Assembly: GCA_950295325.1 (NCBI GenBank)
Contig: OX485807.1
Location: 35,248,440-35,312,439 of the forward strand
Reading direction: 5' to 3'
DNA length: 64,000 nt
Source: Polytrichum commune
Lineage: Eukaryota; Streptophyta; Polytrichopsida; Polytrichales; Polytrichaceae
The first letter of the stretch is position 1. Every line of letters begins with the position of its first letter. Shown one piece after another: positions 57,151 to 64,000 of this stretch. The notes beneath the pieces were generated by a model, which was given only the letters and a program-made list of their open reading frames with translations, was not told the DNA's origin and did not search any database. The position numbers and the translations under genes were made by a program.

Positions 57151-58253
57151 CCAACTCCCTTGTGAGCTTTGGGGTCATGAAAGAATGCCTTAACTCTTTG
57201 TCAACCCATGAGACAAACCTCCCATTTATTTGAGCCTCAAGGTACAAAATACTTGGCCTCGGCTTAAGGCTACTAGCCTTGGCCACAAAGCCATCGTCCA
57301 ACATTTGGTCCTCGGCAACTTGGCTTGGCTTGGTCCGCAAAGCCAACTTTAAACATTTCGTCCGCGGGACAAATTGGTTTGGTGCCACAAAACCAATTTC
57401 TAATAATTTGTCCGCAAAACAAACATGTTTTGCCTTGGTAGTACAAAGCCACCTTCCCACACTCCGTCCGCGGCACGAACATGAATTGCCTTGGTAGGAC
57501 AAACCCACCTCCCAACATTCCGTCCGTGGCACAAGTATGATTTGCTTTGGAAGCATAAAGCCACCTTTCAACATTCCGTCCGCGGCACCAACATGTTTTG
57601 CCTAAGTAAAATGGACCAAACAATTTGCACTCATTTCTTTGGGACCTACTTTGGCTAAAGCCACTTGTGGTGATGCGCCGTCGAACTTCTCTTTGGGACC
57701 ATTGGCTTCAATGCTCTTGCAAACTTGATGGTCCCCACCGTGTCCTCAAGAAGCCTTGGGGACTTAAACAAGGCATCCACCACCCGCTTTTAAAACCCCA
57801 CCTAAAAGGATTCATTTCTTAGAAAGCTCGTCCGTTTTAGGTGTATCCTTCATTTGTGCGTTTGAATAGCGCACATAGGCCTTAAGAGGCCCCGGGTGCC
57901 TCATTAGCACCAAATTCATTCCAACATCAATACCTTCCAAGCATTTCGAATTGGAATTTCAATCCAACATTAATGCCCTCCAAGGTTTTGGGTGCTTTCG
58001 GTATTCTAGGCCCCAAATGTTTTTTGAGGTTTGCGGGAGCCCTTTTCAAAGCACTCCTCCATTTTCCTTACCAAATCCACCCTCATGCCCACCATTGTCA
58101 TTTGAACCAATGGTATGGTCAAATTCCACTTGCACATGATCCTTGTTCCAATTTGAGCCTCACAACCTTTTGGAAACCCCGGGCTCACCATCATAACCCG
58201 CATTTTTGATACCCATGTTTCCCTCAAAGTGCGAGCTCAAAACTTGGAACCCT
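57151..58253 (-). other. E2 5' internal region (gag position)
   Basis: Between the primer site and the protease-like segment. Short frames only (for example 58006-58227 minus). I recognise no Gag domain and no CCHC box, so either gag is deleted or it is too decayed to read. Confidence 0.5.
57290..57620 (-). repeat. 52-56-bp tandem repeat in E2
   Basis: TCCG(C/T)GGCAC-type boxes recur at 57361, 57411, 57467, 57523 and 57579 (last spacings 56 bp), each followed by a TTGCCTTGG(T)A...AAAGCCACCTT block. In one minus-strand frame each unit gives a variant of GGFVLPRQFMFVPRTEC. Confidence 0.8.
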
Positions 58254-58265
58254 GCTCTGATACCA
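58254..58265 (-). other. Primer binding site, initiator Met-tRNA
   Basis: The minus strand reads TGGTATCAGAGC two bases inside the 5' LTR end. This 12-mer is complementary to the 3' end of plant initiator methionine tRNA, the usual primer for Ty3/gypsy elements. Its presence only in E2 shows that E1 lost the site. Confidence 0.93.
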
Positions 58266-58267
58266 AA

Positions 58268-59241
58268 TGTCGCAACCCTTGCTAGGTCCCTTAATAATCT
58301 TGCCAATTTTCAATTCTAGCAAAGGTTACGAGTCGCTAACCCTTCGCATTCCGCCATGCTAATGGATAGCTCCTCTTACCCCGGACCAATAGTTCATAGG
58401 AGGGAACCAACCCTCCTACTTTGCTTTCGGGACTCACCCCTTAATCGGTAACCCATTTCCCCAATGTGGACTTCCATTCATGGAAGTCCAATCCTATGTT
58501 GATCATCGCATTGCCGGAGCAACACTACAACAACCCGAACCATACTAGGCAACTATGGCCTCACAATAGGCCAAAGCCCATGGAGGCCTTGCCGTTCGGC
58601 CTCGGGTGGGTGAGGCCACACCACCTCACCCATATAAGCCTCTAGGACTTCACGCGGGGCCCCTACCCCACCGTCAACCAACCTCTTGTCTCTCTACCAA
58701 GAGTTGGGGCCAAGTGGACATTTTCCTTTAGCTGCTGGGCCTAGAACCCCCCCAGCAGCTTCAGACCATCATAACTTCCTTGTATGATGTCTGATCATAA
58801 CAACCAACCACTCCATGTTCATCTACGCTTCACGTAGATGCCGATGGACTCCTCAGTTGCTCCATTTGAGCAAGTCTTGAGGAAGTTATGCCTATTTGAA
58901 CCTTGGCAGTCCCGGGAATCACTCCCAGGCACTGCTGTACCAGGGCGCTGTCCCGGGACAGCGCCCCACTCAAATGGCCATAACTCCTAGCTCACACCTC
59001 CGATTGAGGTGTTCTTTAGCTTTCTAGAATCACCACGCCATGAGCTACGCATAACTCATGGCCTTACCCTTGTGCCTCCTAGTCTTCGTGGGTGGGAGGC
59101 GTTCCCAACGCCCGGGGCCCTCACCCACACTAGGATCACTTGGGCCCTCTCACCAACGGCGCCACAAGTCCCGGGTGTCACTCCGGGGTCCCCCTTGTGC
59201 CCATGGTGTTTCGGGCACTCCTCATGGAGAGGTGCGCGACA
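58268..59241 (-). repeat. 5' LTR of E2, shortened at its outer end
   Basis: 974 bp, identical by eye to 51951-52925 except about one base, then cut at GCGCGACA where the other LTR continues for 537 bp more. The GGCTG duplication directly abuts the cut. The palindrome is at 58943-58966. Confidence 0.92.
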
Positions 59242-59246
59242 GGCTG

Positions 59247-60300
59247 GGCATGCTACAAGGGCTTGGCATTGTTTAATAACTTTAGCTGTAGTGGTATTAA
59301 TTTGTGCTTTCTATTTAAGAGAAGGTGCGAGATTGATTCCCAAGTATGTGTATGGTTCGTGTTGATCTAAGACTGGTAATGGTTGGTTTCTATAGTTTAT
59401 ATTAGTGGATTGAATCAGGGCTTTGAATGTTATGGGGTTCATTTTGGATTTATTAGGGCATCCAGTAACTGCACACTTGGGTATTCCAAGGTCCATTCCC
59501 GCCCATTCGCAGAATTTGTTTAGTTGTGTTTGTAATAATTTTAATTTATTGGCAATCGCTGCTAGATCATCGGCATATTATGCGGATGTGGTTTTAATTT
59601 TGAAGGTTCCAAAGGTATATCCGTTGTCACCTTGTTGTAACCATCTAACGAGAGGTTTTAAGAATATTAAGAATAAGTAAGGGTTGAGAGTGTCTCCTTG
59701 TATTGTACCTCTTTGAATGGGGATGGGTAGGGTTTTGCCGAAGTATTCTCCAAGATATATAGTAGTGGATTGTGAGTATATATTACCGATGAGGTTTATT
59801 GCATCTATTGGACATCCAAGGTCTTTCATTATGGCTAAGAGTCTTACATGATCAATGGAACCGAAAGCGTTTTTGAAATCAATGTAGAGGATATATATAT
59901 CTTGGTTCGTAAATCTTGCGTCTTCTAATGCTGCAATGAGGAGTTGAAGTTGTCTAGATGTTCCTCTTTCTGCTCTGAATCCTTCTTGGCTATCATGCAG
60001 TATTTGGTATCTTTCACCATAAGCTGAGAGAATAGATGTTAATGTGTTTGTGTATAGTTTGTATCTGGTGTTAGCTAGTGCAATGGGTCTATGGTTAGTA
60101 AGTAGTGATGGATCACCTTTTTGTATAGTAAAACCGTTAGACTAGTTTTCCAAGATGCGGGGATTTGTTTTTGTTTGTAGCAGTGTTTAAATAATAGAAA
60201 GAATAGCTTGTGAAAACGTGGAGGCATATTCTTTAGGATTGAATTAGGAATTTTGTCTGGTCCTGGGGCTTTATTATTTGCTAGGTTTTTGAGGCAGAAG
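59247..60300 (-). pseudogene. LINE reverse transcriptase, fingers and palm
   Basis: APGPDKIPNSI (about 60250), YIDFKNAF (about 59870-59890, first catalytic Asp), GTIQGDTLNPYLF (about 59690-59730) and YADD (59566-59577) are all visible. The frame is broken by a missing base near 60117, TAA at 59578-59580 next to YADD, and TAG at 59311-59313. Confidence 0.9.
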
Positions 60301-62000
60301 TCGTATGTTTCTTGGTCAAAGTATGTGTGCAGGGGGGTTTGGGGTTCTCCCCACTGTTCAATCGTAAATCCTTCTAAGTCATGCCATGGATATTGCCTAA
60401 CGCCACATGTGCAGTGTGGTGGATGAATGTTATGATAGTAGCATGTGGGTACTGTTGGACGATTACTGATAGATTGTTGAATGTGTATTTCTTTTGCAAT
60501 ATCTTCAGGATTGGTTAGTATGTTATTTTGTCTATCCGTGATGGAGTCGAGGGGTGAGGTTTCGGAGTGCTTAAAGACTTTCCTATTTATTTTTTTGGGA
60601 CTTTTTTCATACATTTGGCGGTATTTTGATACGGCTTTAAGAATACAGTGTTTGGTGTATTTTGTGGTGATTTTTCTGGCTTCTTTATTGGAGGTTTTTG
60701 CGATAGCGGCTATGGTGTCAATCCATTCATTTGGGGGAGTGCTTGTTGTAGGTGGATGTGAAATTTGCACATGTTGGTGGTTACTGATTTCATTTAAAAT
60801 GGGATGAGTTTGCCAGTGTGGGTTGTTTCTTGCGATGTATATCGTTTTTCTAATAAGATGGTATGTGTCTAGGTGTCGTTTCCATTCTTTGGATAGTTTC
60901 CGTGGTAGGAAGCCACCTTGCTGAGCTGTTCTGTTTGTAAGGGTTGGTATTGGGGTAGCTTTGTAGGTTTTTTCAATGGTTACTGAAATTTTTTCTACAA
61001 TGTCGTCTAATGCTGTACAAGCTTCTTGCCATTGGTCCGGGGTGAGGTTGTTGTGGTTTTCTAGTAGGATGGTTAGTTCGTTGACTTGCGTGGTATTTGT
61101 TTCAAAATATTCTATATTAAATTTCTCTAAGTTTTCCGGCGGGATTGGATTTAGTATTCTAGTTGGTGTAGTATTTGCGGGGGGAGGTGGTCTAGCTATA
61201 AGTAGGTTTTGAGGTATGTGTAAGGCGACTGGATAGTGGTCTGAGTTTAGGTTTATGATTGTATTAGTTGTAGAGGCGAATCTGTTGTTATCTGGTGAGT
61301 TGATATAGAAACCGTCTATAAGGCTGGTTGACGTGTAATTATAACCTCCTTGTCTTGAAAAGTTAGTGTTTGTTGGAATATATTCTAGGTTTAGGGTTGT
61401 AGTGAAGTTTTTCCATTGGATGTCGTCCTCTTGTGGTAGCGTGTGATTGTTGTTATTTTGTCTTCCGGTGAGTGCAATATCTTTATTAAAATTTCCACAT
61501 AAAATGTGCGTGTGGTTAGAGTGCGCAGTTATTTGGTTGGTAATTGTGGTTTTGAGGTAGGGAATGAGGTGGGTGTCATCTACATGTGTGGGCATATACA
61601 TATGTATGATTAGCCATGGCAGGAGTGGATAGTTGTGTATTTTTATTATTTGTAGATAAGGGGAGATATTTGCTGGTGTGGGTATCTTGATAACATTTCC
61701 AGGAAATGCGTATTTGTTATGAATAAGTGTAAGAAGACCACCTCTACCGGGGGTGTAAGGCATTCTTTGTTGTATGCATCTTGTGAGGGCGTGTGTGTTG
61801 TTAAAAATGAGCTTGTATTCAGGGAATTGGTTCTGAATGTATTTTGTGGATTTAGTTGCTGTGAGCTTGGTTTCTTGGATATGTATAATCGCTATGTTGT
61901 TAAATGAATGGTTTATTAAGCTTTGTAGGTTTGGTAAGGCTGTGTTAAGTTATGAGGCATTCCATGTTATTATATTTGTTTCGTGGTTAGTGTTTGTAAT
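60301..62000 (-). pseudogene. LINE AP endonuclease and linker to RT
   Basis: 562 open codons from 61763 plus an upstream part. Motifs: NIITWNAS (about 61950-61975), IQETK, CGNFNKDI (the usual Asp of GDFN is Asn), SLIDGFYIN and SDHYPV (catalytic Asp-His). A Cys/His segment CYYHNIHPPHCTCG lies before the RT. A TAA follows WNAS at about 61950. The Asn change alone would be expected to impair nicking. Confidence 0.85.
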
Positions 62001-64000
62001 TGTTCTTGGGGCTGGTGTGGGGATGTTTGGGAGTGCAGGTGGGTGTGAGTATTCATCTATGTTTTCTAAGCACCGGAGTGACTCGGTAATCAGTTTTACA
62101 GGGAGAAAGGGGAATTTCCTTTGGAGTGTGGTTAGTGTAGGTGGAGTCTTTTGGTTGTGGATAAATTTATATAACTCGGTATGTATAGAGTTTTTGGGGT
62201 GTATTATATCTTGGTTATTTTCGACAAATATTGTGTATGGGTGTTGTGTAAGAATGTGTCGCTCGGGAGGGTTGTTAAGGTTGGCTAGTCTAATGATTAG
62301 GGTATTGGTCCATATGTCGTTAAAGTGGTAAATGCGGGGTTGGGCCAATATGTTATTGCATGTGTCTATTGAGGGGTTTATCGTAATGACTAAAAGTATA
62401 TAGTATATGAGTTGATTGGGAATGACTTTGTGTTAGAATGTATTGATGTAGGTATGGATACATGATGGTTGTTTGGTGATGTAGTGGGTGATTCCGTGTT
62501 AGTATGGGAGCGAACATGTTTGCTATGTGTTGGTACTCAGGTTGTAGTTTTATCGTGTTTGGGATAAAATATGTTTTGGCTCTCTTTTTATGTGTGGCGG
62601 GATGTGTGCGTAGGATATCAGGCATTGGGCCGGGGTTAGGTTCTATATCTCCACATTGTAATAATGTTAATTTATTGATGAAGAAGTATCCGTGAACTTT
62701 AAGTAATTTTGGTTTTTCTTATGTGTTTTTTGATATTTATTGAGTATGAACTTAGTTGTAGTGAATATGTTAGGTAAGGCGGGTATTGTGCTTTCTAGTT
62801 GTTTAGTTGAAAAATGTGTACTTGTGTTGTTTTTAGGTTCGTGATTTGTTATTGTGTTGGGTGTCCAGATGTTTGTCAATTGGTATTTGTTTTTAGTTTT
62901 GTGGCGAGGCCGGGAGGCCGAGGCCGTTTTATTCTTTGTAAGAGTGGGCAATCCGCTTTTCCCAGGTGTATAGGGCACTTGTTTGTGGTATTTTGTAGGT
63001 TTATTACTAGTTGTTTGGTTATTACTTTTGACGTGTTTGGTAAGTGATTTTGTTTTGGTTTTTGTTTTAGTTGGAGTATTATTGAATGTTGTGTTTATAT
63101 GTATCTTTTGTATGGTATTTAGTATTAGTTTGTAATATTTTATTATAGCTTTGTTGTTGATGAAGTAGTGTTCGTGATATTGTTTAACTTTTGAGTCGGT
63201 CGTTTGGTGATTTTGTATGAGTGTGTATTTGCTTGTGAAAAATGAGTTAGGTGATATTGGATGGTAGTTGTGTGGCACAGGGAATTTGTTGTTAGTTTTG
63301 GGTTTTGGGTTTGGTGTTGTTTTTTATATTGGTTTTGGTGTTGGTGGTGGTTTTGATGTTGGTATAGTTGTGGGTGATGGTGGTTGTATTGATATCTGGT
63401 TGGGTATTGGTTTAGATGTTGGTATTGGGTTTGGTATTTAGTTTGGTATATGTTTTGGTTTTTGTTTTGGTGTAGGTACTTGTTTTTGTATTTGATTTGG
63501 AGTAGGTATTTGATTTGGTATTGGTATTTGGTTTGGTTTTGGTGTTTGATTTGCTATTTTATTTGGTATTGGTCTTTGAATAGATGTAGGTATTTGGGTT
63601 GGTATTTGATTTGGTGTTGTTGTTTGGTTGGATTTTGGTATTTGATTTGGTATTCGGTTTGGTATATAGTTGTTTTGGTATATAGTATTAAGGGGTTTTG
63701 TTCAAGGGTTGAGATAAATAGTTTAATAAGGTTAGGGGTAAGAATTTTATACGTTGTGATATGTATTGGTTTTATATATTTATGTGTGTGATTAGTTTTC
63801 TTTCTATTTTTGGATTTATTGATAAATGTTTCTTGTTTGAGGGGGGTATTTATAAATACCTTTTTATTTTTATTTTGTTAGTATCTTTTTGGTATTGAAG
63901 TGTTGAGCTTATTTAGTTTATCGCCATTAGGTCTTCCTTGTCGCTTGATGAATCTTCTTTGTCGAGCATTTCCGAGGAGTCCAAGGCTGCCATGGTTTTG
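62001..64000 (-). pseudogene. LINE ORF1 region, Asn/Thr/Pro-rich, fragmented
   Basis: Frames 62348-61950, 62625-62353 and 63278-62667 are rich in Asn, Thr, Lys and His, with no recognised RNA-binding fold. PYTPGKSGLPTL at about 62960 resembles PYTPGRGGLLTL at the start of the endonuclease frame (61763), perhaps an internal duplication. At 63993-63916 a short frame starts MAALDSSEMLDKEDSSSDKE and ends at TAA; it could be the original N-terminus. Confidence 0.5.
63300..63700 (+). repeat. TTTGGTATT-rich low-complexity tract
   Basis: Irregular repetition of TTTGGTATT and GGTATTGG with no A-only or C-only runs. On the minus strand it encodes Pro/Asn/Thr/Lys stretches, so it looks like a degenerate coding minisatellite of LINE ORF1. 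Confidence 0.75.

Larger units (their letters stand above)
51951..59241 (-). mobile_element. Chromovirus E2, young nonautonomous copy inserted in the LINE
   Basis: Same family as E1. The sense strand is minus: 5' LTR 58268-59241 (shortened), primer site 58254-58265, internal region, 3' LTR 51951-53461. It is flanked by GGCTG at 51946-51950 and 59242-59246. I saw only one clear difference between the shared parts of the two LTRs (about 52900 versus 59216), so insertion is recent. Internally the protease-like, partial RT, RNase H, integrase and chromodomain segments are present, but most of RT including YxDD is deleted. It must have been moved by enzymes supplied from elsewhere. Confidence 0.93.
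48685..64000 (-). mobile_element. LINE with AP endonuclease, RT, extra domain and RNase H; decayed, split by E2
   Basis: Reading the minus strand: low-complexity ORF1 (to about 62350), AP endonuclease (about 61975-61230), reverse transcriptase (60300 to 59247, continuing 51950 to about 51451), an extra region with Cys/His cluster and PP motif (51363-50089), and RNase H (49785-48685). Inactivating changes: TAA at about 61950, a 1-base loss near 60117, TAA 59578-59580 just before YADD, TAG 59311-59313, TAA 51451-51453, TAA 50089-50091, and one near 49815. The RNase H type with a zinc-like tail (CPICNS...HVLLTC) is not the usual plant L1 arrangement. The upstream end may lie beyond the window. 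The E2 insertion left the frame exactly joinable across its 5-bp duplication. Confidence 0.9.

Overview
This is a repeat-dense stretch of a nuclear plant genome. The evidence is short GT-AG introns, Ty3/gypsy chromodomain retroelements primed by initiator Met-tRNA, many solo LTRs with 5-bp target duplications, several MITE families, a tRNA-derived SINE, and a BTB/POZ gene of the plant At1g21780 type. I cannot name the species. A seed-free plant or another large, retrotransposon-rich land-plant genome is a guess.

Layout: 1-5203 is a chromovirus (E1) reduced to LTR, RNase H-integrase-chromodomain remnant, LTR. It sits in the first visible exon of the most unusual locus, 5204-11024: a nine-exon gene (997 visible codons, every splice phase consistent, one premature TAG). 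Its N-terminal part reads as a ParB-like domain and its C-terminal part as a beta-class DNA methyltransferase-like domain with a degenerate DPPY motif. Its fourth visible intron is filled with about 30 units of a 64-bp repeat. From 11.7 to 24.1 kb there are five solo LTRs of one family (A, B, C, E, D); D splits an exon of an FCP1/NIF-like phosphatase pseudogene on the minus strand (21369-24143). From 24.1 to 36 kb there are PIF/Harbinger-like and other MITEs, a dispersed repeat in both orientations, and a 284-bp fold-back. The BTB/POZ ORF is at 36123-36746. From 37 to 48 kb there is a sixth, truncated family LTR with a minisatellite, several degenerate tandem repeats and a SINE.

From 48685 to the window end lies a decayed minus-strand LINE with AP endonuclease, reverse transcriptase, an extra roughly 400-residue region with a methyltransferase-like PP motif, and a C-terminal RNase H. 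A second, much younger chromovirus copy (E2, 51951-59241) is inserted in the LINE reverse transcriptase, flanked by the 5-bp duplication GGCTG. One of its LTRs is 537 bp short, and its outer end is an internal sequence that mimics an LTR terminus.

The genes do not form an operon or pathway. The window mostly records successive insertions. The two points most worth following are the ParB-methyltransferase fusion gene, interrupted by E1, and the unusual LINE with the aberrant E2 insertion.
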